DNA of 64,000 bases, taken from Methanoregula sp. PtaU1.Bin051 (GTDB taxonomy: Archaea; Halobacteriota; Methanomicrobia; Methanomicrobiales; Methanospirillaceae). The notes under the pieces were generated by a model, which searched no databases, was not told the DNA's origin, and saw only the letters and a list, made by a program, of their open reading frames with translations. Location: assembly GCA_002067895.1 (NCBI GenBank), contig MVRE01000002.1:1-64000 (forward strand), written 5' to 3'. Positions 1-8,364 of this stretch are shown one piece after another (the stretch's first letter is position 1; each line of letters starts with the position of its first letter). The translations under genes were made by a program, and so were the position numbers.

Positions 1-582
1 GTGATCCTCTATAACCTCTCAAGAATGATCTCTACTTTGTCATTTCTGGTTCTTGTTGAGGAATTCTACAGAGCCAAATCTTGAACTATTCAAACCGTTC
101 ATTCCGTCGCAATAAACCCCCGGCAGGTGTACCAGAACAGATCCACCCTGTTCCCTGCCCCCCTTAGCTCGCTTCTCAGCGTCAGGCCGCCGCCATACGA
201 CCCCTGAAATCCCGCCAAGGGGGTACACCCCCTCGTCCCAGTACTTATGTGGGGGGGAGCTGGTCTGAGCATAGCCGCCCCTCCCCCGGGGGGGTAGGGG
301 GTCCCGTCCGATCCTGAGGGGGGAGGTACTACCCCGTCCTCGTCGGAAGGATGTCTGAAAACCGGTCTGGTCCGAAAGAAAAAAAGGGGGGGGAAATGCT
401 ATTGGAGGGGGTCCCCCGTGATATGATCGGAGAGGGGGGGTCACCCCCCCACCCCCCTGCCCACTCAACCCCTCTCTTCAACAGACTGGAAAACCCTTAT
501 TCATTCCAGCGGGAAGAACAGGATGCTACGAAAAGGGCTGCCGTCCGAGCAGACAGAAAATATGCGGGCTCCGGATTTTCTA
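1..582. other. Intergenic left edge, rich in G and C homopolymer runs
   Basis: I find no convincing gene here. Open frames exist on both strands, but they encode Pro/Gly/Arg-rich, low-complexity protein with no recognisable domain. From about 215 to 470 the DNA is a series of long G runs and C runs (around 246-256, 283-300, 386-393, 434-462), several facing each other as potential hairpins. The style resembles the hairpin island at 44.4-44.8 kb. The stretch probably separates transcription units or is a degenerated repeat region. Confidence 0.6.
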
Positions 583-1404
583 TCAGGGCTGCTTCAGAAA
601 TGAGATCACCGTGCTGGCAAACTCTTCCGGGAACTGGTACATCAACCCGTGCCCGGCGCCGTCAAACCGGACCACCTGCGCGCCGGGTATATGCCTGCCG
701 ATAATATCGGAATTTTCCGGTACGATGACTTGGTCATCGGTGCCGGTGATGATCAGGGTCGGGATCCGGATTTCCGAAAGCCTGCCGCAACAACCCGGCC
801 ACGAACGGAAAGCCCCGGCCTGCCGGGCAGCGACCTCCTCGCTGGTCGTCTCGGTGATTTCAGGGCAGTGTTTCCAGGGATCATGGGTTGCCAGCCACGG
901 TAGCGGGAAGAGGAGCGAGAACATCCGCCCGGCGATCTCCTCCGGTGTTCCGCTTTTATCGGCAAGGGTCGCCCAGACTTCCGGCCGTATCGGTGCCGCC
1001 TCTCTTCCACCGCACTGCCCGGCTACGAGGACCAGTTTCCCCACCCGCTCCGGCTTTAAAAGGACGAGTTCGAGCGCGATCGATGCGCCCATCGACAGCC
1101 CAAGAATATGGGCCTGAGGAATACCGAGTGCGTCCATGAGGGATAGAGTGTCCTGTGCAAAGAGGGGGATTGAGAACGACTCATCCGTACATGACGAGTA
1201 CCCGGTGCCCCGGTTATCGAATACGATGACCCGGAAGTGTTCTGCCAGCGCGGAAAGGACTGGTGGGTTCCACATATCCATGGTTGATGTAAACCCGTTG
1301 ATCAGGACAAGCGGCGGGCCGGCACCGGCTTCAGAATATGCAATGGATATGGTACCGGCCTTTACGGTTCTGATGGTCCTGGAATACACGTCCTTTCCCG
1401 GCAT
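583..1404 (-). CDS. Alpha/beta-fold hydrolase
   Basis: Predicted soluble alpha/beta hydrolase of 273 residues, the normal size for the family. The catalytic triad is readable: nucleophile elbow GLSMGAS at about residues 102-108 (Ser nucleophile), acid residue in GTDDQVIVPE near 220, and His in GAGHGL near 250. An oxyanion-hole region NGFTSTMDMW follows the first strand. The fold also serves esterases, lactonases and haloperoxidase-like enzymes, and the substrate cannot be told from sequence. It is transcribed in the same direction as thiC, 43 bases upstream of it, so the two may share a transcript. The ATG at 1404 gives a standard N-terminus with no signal peptide, so the enzyme should be cytoplasmic. 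Confidence 0.85.
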   Translation of the reverse strand: MPGKDVYSRTIRTVKAGTISIAYSEAGAGPPLVLINGFTSTMDMWNPPVLSALAEHFRVIVFDNRGTGYSSCTDESFSIPLFAQDTLSLMDALGIPQAHILGLSMGASIALELVLLKPERVGKLVLVAGQCGGREAAPIRPEVWATLADKSGTPEEIAGRMFSLLFPLPWLATHDPWKHCPEITETTSEEVAARQAGAFRSWPGCCGRLSEIRIPTLIITGTDDQVIVPENSDIIGRHIPGAQVVRFDGAGHGLMYQFPEEFASTVISFLKQP

Positions 1405-1447
1405 GACAGATCAAATCCCGATAATAAAGCAGATAGATTCGCTCTTT

Positions 1448-2680
1448 TCAGAACTTTCGCATAATCTTAATCGCGCAAAACTCTCCGCACATCGTGCACT
1501 CCTTTTCCCCGTCTGAGAGTTCCCGTGCCCGGGCCGGGTCGAGTGCGCACCGGATCTGCCCGTCGCGGTCAAGATCGGCGCGAAGCTTTGCGATCCTGTT
1601 GTCCTGCAGGGTGATCCGGTCCCTGTACTTGACGGTGTCGCCGATGTGTGCTGCGATCCGGAACGCAATCAGCCCCTCCTTCACAGCCTCCGGCGTGGGA
1701 AGGCCGAGGTGTTCGGCCGGCGTGATATAACAGAGGTAGTCGGCCCCGGCCGCGCTCGCTATGCTTGCCCCCGTACATCCCGCGATATGGTCGTAGCCGG
1801 CCGCGATGTCGGTTGGGAGCGGGCCTGCGACGAAGAGAGGGAAGTCCGCTTTCTTCTTATAGTACCGGATTGAAGACGGGATCCGGTCGATACTGATATG
1901 CCCTCCGCAACCCTCGATGATCACCTGCACGCCCGCCTCGTGGGCACGGCGGGCAAGCGCGATGTTCAAACGGGCCTCCTCGACCTGTGCCCTGTCCCTG
2001 CGGTCGCCGATGCATCCGCTCCGCGCTGTATTGCCCAGCGACAGCACGATGTCGTGCGCCCGACAGATCGCAAGAACCTTGTCGAAGTGCTCAGTAAACG
2101 GGTTTTCGCACCCGTTAAGGAGCATGAACGCGCTCGTGATCGACCCGCCTTTCGAGACTATGCCGAGGATACGCCTCTTCCTCCGAAAGGCTGACAGCAT
2201 CGTATCGTTCACGCAGTGGACGACAAACGAGCTGACACCATGTTCTGCCTGTGCCCGCATCGTTGCAAGGATGTCTTCGGAAGTCATATCCTTAAGACCC
2301 ACCCTTGCAGCGGTTTCATAGATCGGGACTGTTGTTATGGGGAGAGTCGTTGCGGCCATAATCGCCTTCCGGATCTCCGGGATATCCCCCCCCATCGACA
2401 GATCGCTGATGGTATCGGCACCGAACTCTTCTGCTATCCGGACTTTTTGCAGCTCGTCATCGATGCTGATCTTACCGGTCGAGGTACCGAGGTTGACGTT
2501 GATCTTGGTCCGAAGCCCCCTGCCGATCCCAACCGCCCGTTTCCCGCGGTGCATGATGATGACACTCCCCGATGCAATCCTGTCGCGCAGGGCACTCTCG
2601 TCAATACCCTCCCTTGCCGCTACCGCCTTCATCTGAGGCGTGATAACCCCTGATTGTGCCTGCTCTGCCTGAAACTCCAT
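1448..2680 (-). CDS. thiC: ThiC-family phosphomethylpyrimidine synthase
   Basis: Radical-SAM enzyme that rearranges aminoimidazole ribotide to hydroxymethylpyrimidine phosphate in thiamine synthesis. Family hallmarks are clear: GRGLRTKINVNLGTS, the SDLSMGGDI segment, the VPIYETAAR region, the GNTARSGCIGD loop, and a C-terminal cysteine cluster CTMCGEFC that would bind the 4Fe-4S cluster. That cluster is spaced C-x2-C-x3-C, one residue tighter than the bacterial C-x2-C-x4-C form. At 410 residues it is shorter than bacterial ThiC, which carries an extra N-terminal domain, and fits the archaeal form. Many methanogens have two ThiC paralogues and this may be either. The leader contains a nested inverted repeat (2707-2752), annotated separately. 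Confidence 0.92.
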   Translation of the reverse strand: MEFQAEQAQSGVITPQMKAVAAREGIDESALRDRIASGSVIIMHRGKRAVGIGRGLRTKINVNLGTSTGKISIDDELQKVRIAEEFGADTISDLSMGGDIPEIRKAIMAATTLPITTVPIYETAARVGLKDMTSEDILATMRAQAEHGVSSFVVHCVNDTMLSAFRRKRRILGIVSKGGSITSAFMLLNGCENPFTEHFDKVLAICRAHDIVLSLGNTARSGCIGDRRDRAQVEEARLNIALARRAHEAGVQVIIEGCGGHISIDRIPSSIRYYKKKADFPLFVAGPLPTDIAAGYDHIAGCTGASIASAAGADYLCYITPAEHLGLPTPEAVKEGLIAFRIAAHIGDTVKYRDRITLQDNRIAKLRADLDRDGQIRCALDPARARELSDGEKECTMCGEFCAIKIMRKF

Positions 2681-2706
2681 GATCCCGTGAAACCTGTTTG
2701 TGACTC

Positions 2707-2752
2707 CTGATCATCTTATCCGGTCTTCAGATAAGGATACCGACATGATCAG
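2707..2752 (-). promoter_or_regulatory. Nested inverted repeat in the thiC leader
   Basis: Outer arms CTGATCAT (2707-2714) and ATGATCAG (2745-2752) are perfect reverse complements. Inside them CTTATC (2715-2720) and GATAAG (2730-2735) form a second perfect stem. The element lies 27 bases upstream of the thiC ATG. A T/A-rich box read on the minus strand near 2780-2790 (TTTTATG) could be the TATA element, which would place the dyad in the transcribed leader. It could be an RNA structure or a repressor operator for thiamine control. It does not match the TPP riboswitch consensus. Confidence 0.5.
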
Positions 2753-2848
2753 ATCCCCCCCGAATCCGGCATCCCGGCACCATAAAATCATGTGGAAACC
2801 GGAGGTTTGATAGGGGCAGGGAGTTATCCATCATCGTGGTGACAGGAT

Positions 2849-3760
2849 ATGGGCGTAACAGATGTGTTCATTGCCGATGCGGCGGAGAGGGAGACGGGGC
2901 TCGCTGCGATCCTGAACGAGTTCGATACCTCAGAATTTACCGGCGCTGCGGTCGCATTGAAGGCAAACTACAATAGCGCCGATCCCTACCCGGCATCTAC
3001 GCATATCGATACGCTGCGGGTTATTGCGGAGACGATACTGTCAGAGAACCCGAGATCGGTCACCCTTGCCGAGAGAAGCGGCATGGGGAATACCCGCGAC
3101 ATCCTACAAGACCGCGGCGTTATTGCCCTGTCGCAGCAGGCCGGTTTTTCTGTTACTGTTCTCGATGAGATCGACCGGGGCGGCTGGCAGGAGATCCAGT
3201 CGCCCGGTCTCCACTGGAGCCGGGGCTTCTTCCTCCCGAAAATTGTTACACGTGCGGACCGGGTCATCCAGACCTGCTGCTTAAAGACGCACCGGTATGG
3301 CGGGCACTTCACCATGTCGCTCAAGAACTCTGTCGGGCTCGTGGCAAAAATGGTTCCCGGTATTGTCTACGACTTCATGCACGAGCTGCACACCTCGCCG
3401 CACCAGCGGAAGATGATCGCGGAGATTAACCGCTTCTACCGCACCGATCTCGTCGTGATGGATGCAGCCGATGGGTTTGCGACTGGCGGGCCGGACAAAG
3501 GAAAAATCGTCAGGCCGGGAGTCATTGTCGCCGGCACCGACCGTGTCGCGGTCGATGCCGTGGGCATCGCCCTGCTCCGGGGCACAGGGTCTACCAGGGA
3601 GGTGATGGAGGGGCGGATCTTCGGCCTGGACCAGATCGCACGTGCAGCAGAGATTGGGGTCGGCATCGGCTCGGCAAAAGAGATCCGGCTCATGCCGCTC
3701 GATTCCCGATCGGAAGAGGTGGCATCGCAGGTCCGGGACCGGCTGGATACTGAAGGGTGA
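2849..3760 (+). CDS. DUF362 domain-containing protein
   Basis: Protein of 303 residues that matches the DUF362 family by overall pattern: an N-terminal KANYNSADPYPASTH segment, TCCLKTHRYGGHFTMSLKN in the middle (the family's Lys-Thr-His and Ser-Leu-Lys-Asn signature), and a late GxDRVAVDAVGIALL region. Family members are often fused to ferredoxin domains; this one has no CxxCxxC cluster, so it is the stand-alone form. The biochemical function of the family is unknown. It is transcribed divergently from thiC across a 168-base gap that holds the nested dyad. No signal peptide or membrane segment is visible. Confidence 0.8.
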   Translation: MGVTDVFIADAAERETGLAAILNEFDTSEFTGAAVALKANYNSADPYPASTHIDTLRVIAETILSENPRSVTLAERSGMGNTRDILQDRGVIALSQQAGFSVTVLDEIDRGGWQEIQSPGLHWSRGFFLPKIVTRADRVIQTCCLKTHRYGGHFTMSLKNSVGLVAKMVPGIVYDFMHELHTSPHQRKMIAEINRFYRTDLVVMDAADGFATGGPDKGKIVRPGVIVAGTDRVAVDAVGIALLRGTGSTREVMEGRIFGLDQIARAAEIGVGIGSAKEIRLMPLDSRSEEVASQVRDRLDTEG

Positions 3761-3808
3761 ACCGCCCTGTTTGACCAGAAACTATGTCTATCCCCATGAC
3801 CCTCTGAT

Positions 3809-4039
3809 ATGATCATGCAATACACCATTGTCCTCGAACCATCCGAGCGGGGCGGGTATACCGCCCGCTGCGTTGAGGTTCCAGGGGCTGTCGGGTATGG
3901 CGAGACCAAAGGGGATGCCATCTCCCGCATACGGAAGGCAATCGTACTCGTGCAGAAGACCCGTTCCGAGGAACTGCACGATGTGATCAACGCAGTCAGC
4001 TCCGAGGTCATCAGGATCGAAGTAGCGGATGCAGCGTAG
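3809..4039 (+). CDS. HicB-like small protein (solitary)
   Basis: A 76-residue protein with the partial RNase H fold pattern of HicB antitoxins: the opening strand YTIVLEPSERGGYTARCVEVPGAVGYGET and the following helix with KGDAISRIRKAI. Typical HicB proteins pair with a HicA mRNA interferase of about 60 residues encoded next door; none is visible on either side, and there is no C-terminal DNA-binding helix-turn-helix. It is therefore probably a free-standing HicB-fold protein of the kind that is common in methanogens, rather than half of an active toxin-antitoxin pair. The start at 3809 could equally be the ATG two codons later. Confidence 0.75.
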   Translation: MIMQYTIVLEPSERGGYTARCVEVPGAVGYGETKGDAISRIRKAIVLVQKTRSEELHDVINAVSSEVIRIEVADAA

Positions 4040-4145
4040 GCATCCCCTATAATTGTAACACTTTTTTCTTGCGGTTTTACCGAATGGGTTTTCATAAGCC
4101 CCACCAGAGCCTTTTTTCACCGATACTTCGAAATGTATCTGTACG

Positions 4146-4709
4146 ATGGAGCACGACCCCGCACAGGTTTATACCCCTGCCGACGACACATTTCTGCTGC
4201 TCGATGCCGCACGGCAGGAAGCCCGGCCGCGTGACAGCGTGCTCGAGATCGGCACCGGCAGCGGCTATATCGCCGGCGAACTCCGGAAAGCAGTACGCCG
4301 GGTCGTGGCGACGGAGATCAACCCTCATGCCGCCGCTTCTGCACGGGAACAGGGTATTGATGTCATCCGCACCGATCTCTTCGCGGGAGTCCGCGGCACC
4401 TTCGACCTGATCATCTTCAACCCCCCCTACCTCCCGACAGCACCGGAAGAACGCATCGGCGACTGGCTGGAGTATGCGCTGGATGGCGGGATCAGCGGCC
4501 GGGAGGTCATCGCACGTTTTCTTTCGGGCGCGGGGCGGGTTCTTGCGCCAGGGGGAAGGATCCTGCTCCTGATATCATCGCTGACCGGGCTTCCCAATGT
4601 GACCGGCATTGCGTTTGAAGAAAAGTACTATGCAGAGGTCGTGCGGGATCAGGTAGTCGAGGGCGAAAGGCTGTACGTGATCCGGCTGAAAAGGAATGGC
4701 AAATCTTAA
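4146..4709 (+). CDS. HemK2/Mtq2-type protein-glutamine N5-methyltransferase
   Basis: Class I SAM-dependent methyltransferase of 187 residues. Motif I is VLEIGTGSGYIAGEL (about residues 32-46), and the catalytic NPPY motif of amino-methylating enzymes appears as IIFNPPYLPT near residue 97. Length and lack of an N-terminal helical domain match archaeal HemK2/Mtq2, which modifies the GGQ glutamine of release factor aRF1, usually with the activator Trm112 (not present here). Archaeal members can also be annotated as tRNA or generic methyltransferases. The 3' end overlaps the end of the convergent polymerase gene by 4 bases. Confidence 0.85.
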   Translation: MEHDPAQVYTPADDTFLLLDAARQEARPRDSVLEIGTGSGYIAGELRKAVRRVVATEINPHAAASAREQGIDVIRTDLFAGVRGTFDLIIFNPPYLPTAPEERIGDWLEYALDGGISGREVIARFLSGAGRVLAPGGRILLLISSLTGLPNVTGIAFEEKYYAEVVRDQVVEGERLYVIRLKRNGKS

Positions 4710-6712
4710 GAAACAGGGACGGCTCGGAGATCGCGCCTCCCCACGCACGTTCCGCAGTACTCCCCGAACACGAATGATACCTCCTCCCACGCCCTCTTCG
4801 CCAGTTCGCGGTAATAGTGCAGGTCGGCGCCCCCGGCACATTCCCCTGCAGGGTCTACGACATGCCGCCGTGCGTCCCGCACCACGTACGCAAGGGTCAT
4901 TCCCGGTGCAATATCGATACCGTTCCTCCTGTACGTGGCGACAGCCGATCCTTCGAGGCAGGCATGGCGGTATGCCGTTGTGCTTACTCTCTTTCTGATC
5001 ACCAGTTCCGAAGGCGGTGCTGAGGGGAGATCCCGGACTGCGGCATGGTACAGGTCTGCCGCCCGCCCCCCCAGTCCATGCAGGTCTTCCGGGGCAACTG
5101 CTGTCTGCATGAGGGCGAGGATGCGCTCCTGCATCTTACGGATATGCGGGGGCGTGTCATGACGCCGTACAGCGATCCCGCGCACCTTCAGGTTTCCATT
5201 CTCACGCCTGCCGAAGTAGCGGGTGAACGCGCCCGTACCGTCGTTCTGAGGGAGAAAAGCGATCCAGGAAAACCGGTCAACCTCGACCGGGATGCTTGTT
5301 GCCTGGTACAGACTCCGCTGCAGGCGGCCGATGTCTCCCCCGCCATGGATCCAGAGGCTGTCGACGATCCCGTGGAGGACTTCAAAGCCGGAATCTTCGG
5401 CGCGCTCCTTTGCCTCGATCAGGATCCTGCGGGCATGGGCCGTGATCTTTTCATGCACCTCGATGCTGCCGAACCGGGCGTTCCGGAAACCGGTATACCC
5501 GAATGAGACGACGAGAAGCCATTTGAGTATGGCATCGGCGCCATCATAGCGGGAGTTATGCTTTTTCATCTCCTTCGTTAATACGCGGAGATCCAGCAGC
5601 GGGCCGAGAGCCTGTGCAAGGAAGCCGGCTTTTTCCGTGGACCGGATCGTCTCGGGCGAGAGATTCTCTCTGACGATGATAGACGGGTAGAGCGAGGTGA
5701 AGTCGATCTCGGCGATATCGCCGTACACCCCGGAGACGGGCTGGAACATCATGCCGCCCCGGTCCATCTCCCGAAGGAAGGCAAAGGACCGGTTTTCCTC
5801 GGGACCTTTTTTGTGGAACGGTACCGCGATCCCCCGGCTGACCGCCTCGTACGCCTCGTACGCGGAGACGAGGGTGCCGGGGGTATGCCGGGAGACAAAG
5901 TTCGGCGGCATCCCGGTTAACCGTGAGGCGAGGAGCACCCCTGAAAGGCCGCCTTCCTGGTACACGAAGCTCTGGACGGTGTCGATCAGGACACGCCCTT
6001 GCGGGAGCAGGGCGCACCCCCGGTAGTGCACCTTCCCATAGCTCCAGTAGGATGTCGCTGAGAGCCGGGTGTAATGCCCGGTCCGGCTGAGCGGGAGATC
6101 GATATCCAGCTCCTGCGCCCGCGCCACCAGCGCAGGGGCCCGCACGTCCGCGTCGGGAAAGAGGATCACGTCGGGGTCGAGCCCTGCGATCATGCTGCCG
6201 AGATCGGCAAGCACGGTCTTCTCCGGCCCCCGGATCCGCTCGCACCGGCCTCCATCGGTCACCGCGATGCACGAAAACTCGTGCGGCCGCATCAGGCTGC
6301 CGTGCACCGCAATCCTGACAAGACGGAGATCCCGCTCGAAATCCGGGGTGAACCGGGACACGTCCGAAGGGGTACAGGGAGAGATCCGGCGCTCCGCCAT
6401 CCACCGCTGGTCGCAGCGGAGATCGACATTATAGAGCTCCACGTCCTGTCCGCTCTGCCGTGCGATCACGCCTGCAGCGTTTTGCCCGGCAAAGACGGCA
6501 TACCCCGCAACCTTGCCGAAGATGGTCGTAAAGGTGCATTCATCGACCCTGAACCGCCCGGAGAGCCCCTCGACAAGATCCCCGTGCCGGTCGGCGTCCG
6601 GAAAGGCGATATAGAACGGCGGGGCGTATTCCTCACGGTGGATTCGTGCACCCTGATCGAGGTCGCAAAACCCTACGCCGCCCCTCCCGCACCAGGAGTC
6701 AAGGATCCACAC
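4706..6712 (-). CDS. PolB2-like B-family DNA polymerase with altered catalytic motif
   Basis: A 668-residue protein with a B-family polymerase core. Motif A is DFTSLYPSII (337-346), keeping the first catalytic Asp and the steric-gate Tyr. Motif B is recognisable around KWLLVVSFGYTGF (397-409). Motif C, normally YxDTDS, reads HGIVDSLW (447-454): the first Asp of the D-x-D pair is replaced by Ile and only the second remains. No intact exonuclease I motif (DIE) is seen in the N-terminal half. These are hallmarks of the archaeal PolB2 lineage, long considered inactivated but with members reported to act in lesion bypass. It is the last gene of a three-gene operon with a small helical protein (14-base overlap) and a RecA-like protein. 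Direct catalysis is uncertain. Confidence 0.82.
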   Translation of the reverse strand: MWILDSWCGRGGVGFCDLDQGARIHREEYAPPFYIAFPDADRHGDLVEGLSGRFRVDECTFTTIFGKVAGYAVFAGQNAAGVIARQSGQDVELYNVDLRCDQRWMAERRISPCTPSDVSRFTPDFERDLRLVRIAVHGSLMRPHEFSCIAVTDGGRCERIRGPEKTVLADLGSMIAGLDPDVILFPDADVRAPALVARAQELDIDLPLSRTGHYTRLSATSYWSYGKVHYRGCALLPQGRVLIDTVQSFVYQEGGLSGVLLASRLTGMPPNFVSRHTPGTLVSAYEAYEAVSRGIAVPFHKKGPEENRSFAFLREMDRGGMMFQPVSGVYGDIAEIDFTSLYPSIIVRENLSPETIRSTEKAGFLAQALGPLLDLRVLTKEMKKHNSRYDGADAILKWLLVVSFGYTGFRNARFGSIEVHEKITAHARRILIEAKERAEDSGFEVLHGIVDSLWIHGGGDIGRLQRSLYQATSIPVEVDRFSWIAFLPQNDGTGAFTRYFGRRENGNLKVRGIAVRRHDTPPHIRKMQERILALMQTAVAPEDLHGLGGRAADLYHAAVRDLPSAPPSELVIRKRVSTTAYRHACLEGSAVATYRRNGIDIAPGMTLAYVVRDARRHVVDPAGECAGGADLHYYRELAKRAWEEVSFVFGEYCGTCVGRRDLRAVPVS

Positions 6713-6935
6713 CTTCCTCCTCCTGCGCCCGGGCCAGCTCCACGAGAACCGAGAAGACGGCCGCTTCGTCCGGGTCGGTAAAGCCGTAGAAGCTCTCGCT
6801 GCTGTGCGCTTTGGCCATCTTGACGACCTTCTCGGCGTACTCCCGGTCCTTTCCCCGGAACGCCCGTGCCGCCTGCTCCCACCGTGCCAGCGTGGCCTTC
6901 ATGCCCTGCCGCACGCTTAAAAATGTCCTCCCCAT
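6699..6935 (-). CDS. Small helical protein in the PolB2 operon
   Basis: A 78-residue, Lys/Glu/Ala-rich protein predicted to be all alpha-helical, with no cysteine and no membrane segment. I do not recognise a named family. Its start overlaps the stop of the RecA-like gene upstream as TGATG, and its 3' end overlaps the polymerase start by 14 bases, so the three are almost certainly co-translated. Small helical partners next to PolB2 are expected by analogy with accessory subunits of damage-tolerance polymerases. A role as a bridging subunit is inference from position only. Confidence 0.7.
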   Translation of the reverse strand: MGRTFLSVRQGMKATLARWEQAARAFRGKDREYAEKVVKMAKAHSSESFYGFTDPDEAAVFSVLVELARAQEEEGVDP

Positions 6936-7456
6936 CAGATCCCCTCCGGTACCCGCTGGGGCACCTCGTACAGGGTATGGTCACGGTACACCGGGCTGCC
7001 CGCAGTGGCTCGGGCAGGTGCCGGAAAACCCGTGAAGTGAAAGACCCGGTCTGCCGGCCGCATCAGCCGGTTCAGCAGGAAGTCCTGCCGGCAAGCGGAG
7101 AGGATCACGAGAGCCTCGCGGGAAACCTCTTTCAGGGCGCTGGCGACCGGGCCGGCCATGTCCGCGCCCCCCTCGTACACCGACGGGTCGTGCTCGACCA
7201 CAACGATGGTGTGGTACGCTTCCTTGATAACAGTCAGGAGCTGGCCGGCAGTTAACGCCCTGCGCACGTCAAAGTCCGCTGACGATGCATCAATGGCCGG
7301 GAGAATGCGTGAGTAACTGCCGCAGATGTAGAGGAACATGAACCGCTGGAGCTCCGGGGATGCATTGAGCACCGCAACCAGCAGCCGCTCGTCTGCAACG
7401 ATGACATTGAACGTGCCGGTTCCCAGCCGGATGCCCGGGCAGAGCGTAAATTCCAT
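6935..7456 (-). CDS. RecA/RadA-like protein without a P-loop
   Basis: A 173-residue protein whose strand-helix pattern resembles the RecA/KaiC ATPase core: a first strand ending in GTGTFNVIVADERLL, a helix with a FMFLYICGSYSRIL strand, and a Walker B-like strand HTIVVVEHDP at about 92-101. The usual Walker A GxxxxGKT is absent, so ATP hydrolysis is unlikely. It is the first gene of the operon with the small helical protein and PolB2. The arrangement recalls the bacterial ImuA-ImuB-DnaE2 mutagenesis cassette, in which an inactive RecA-like protein supports an error-prone polymerase. The fold call is pattern-based and should be confirmed by structure prediction. Confidence 0.55.
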   Translation of the reverse strand: MEFTLCPGIRLGTGTFNVIVADERLLVAVLNASPELQRFMFLYICGSYSRILPAIDASSADFDVRRALTAGQLLTVIKEAYHTIVVVEHDPSVYEGGADMAGPVASALKEVSREALVILSACRQDFLLNRLMRPADRVFHFTGFPAPARATAGSPVYRDHTLYEVPQRVPEGI

Positions 7457-7580
7457 GCACCATTTCCATGCTATGGCCGGTCAGATAAGGATCCGGGACG
7501 GGCGGTGCGAAAGTGAAATGAACGCTATCTCAGGTGTAGTACGGGATCACCCGTTTATCTGCAGGTACAGGCAGTCCGGT

Positions 7581-8363
7581 TCACACGATCAGCCTTCTGC
7601 GCATCAGGTTGATGGCAAGGACGCAGACGACAAATGTTACTGCCCCCATCCACGCGATGTTTAAGATGCCCGTCCACGAGAGTGCCGGTAGTGTCAGCAT
7701 CCGTGATACAGCAACGAGGTGGGTGAGGGGCAGCGCGTAGGCCACATACTGGAAGGCCTGCGGGAGCAGGGAGAGCGGGAAGAAGGTTCCCGAGAATAGC
7801 ATCATCGGCGTGATGAAGAGGAACGCGGGGTAGTTGAGCGTGTCGATGCTGGGTGTTATCGCAGTAAAGCACATCGCGATCCCTGCAAAGAGCATCCCGC
7901 CGAAGAACGCGAGAGGGATGGCGAGCAGGGAGAGCGGGAGCGAGATCACGCCAAACGCCGCAAGCACCGGGAGCATGATGGCCACATACATCGTGCTCCG
8001 GGTCGCGCCCCAGAGGAGTTCGCCTGCGATCACGTCCTCGATCGAGAGCGGGGTTGCGATCATCGCATCGAAGCTCTTCTGGTAGTACATCCTTACGTAG
8101 CTGCCGTACGTGCACTCGAAGAACGCAGAGTTCATCACCGAGATTGCGAGGATGGCAGGGGCGATGAAGTTCACGTAAGGGACACCGTCGATCTGGCGGA
8201 CATAGGTGCCGATCCCGAGCCCGATTGCGGTCAGGTAGAGGAAGGCCTCGATGAACGGCGGAAAGAAGTTGACTTTCCAGGTCTTGAAAAAGACTGTAAG
8301 GTTTCTGCGCCATACATGTCCGCAGAGGCGGCTTACCGGCGGGATGGAGAAGAGTCCTGCCAT
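7581..8363 (-). CDS. ABC-2 type transporter permease
   Basis: Integral membrane protein of 260 residues with six predicted hydrophobic segments and the ABC-2 pattern of the NodJ/DrrB class: cytoplasmic N-terminus, a coupling region FFECTYGSYVRMYYQKSFDAM and a late segment LFSGTFFPLSLLPQAFQY typical of the family. It forms the membrane channel of an exporter for an unknown substrate (drug, lipid or polysaccharide). The gene begins one base after the stop of the ATPase gene, so the two are translationally coupled. It ends in a positively charged RRR tail. Confidence 0.9.
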   Translation of the reverse strand: MAGLFSIPPVSRLCGHVWRRNLTVFFKTWKVNFFPPFIEAFLYLTAIGLGIGTYVRQIDGVPYVNFIAPAILAISVMNSAFFECTYGSYVRMYYQKSFDAMIATPLSIEDVIAGELLWGATRSTMYVAIMLPVLAAFGVISLPLSLLAIPLAFFGGMLFAGIAMCFTAITPSIDTLNYPAFLFITPMMLFSGTFFPLSLLPQAFQYVAYALPLTHLVAVSRMLTLPALSWTGILNIAWMGAVTFVVCVLAINLMRRRLIV

Positions 8364-8364
8364 G

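Noticed and set aside
40-468. 142-codon open frame at the left edge
   Set aside because: Low-complexity Pro/Gly/Arg composition through homopolymer runs, no domain or RBS; it is a composition artefact.
2681-2848. TPP riboswitch upstream of thiC
   Set aside because: The expected conserved CUGAGA and related core are not present; only a nested dyad is seen.
3809-4039. Complete HicAB toxin-antitoxin system
   Set aside because: No HicA-sized toxin frame lies on either side of the HicB-like gene.
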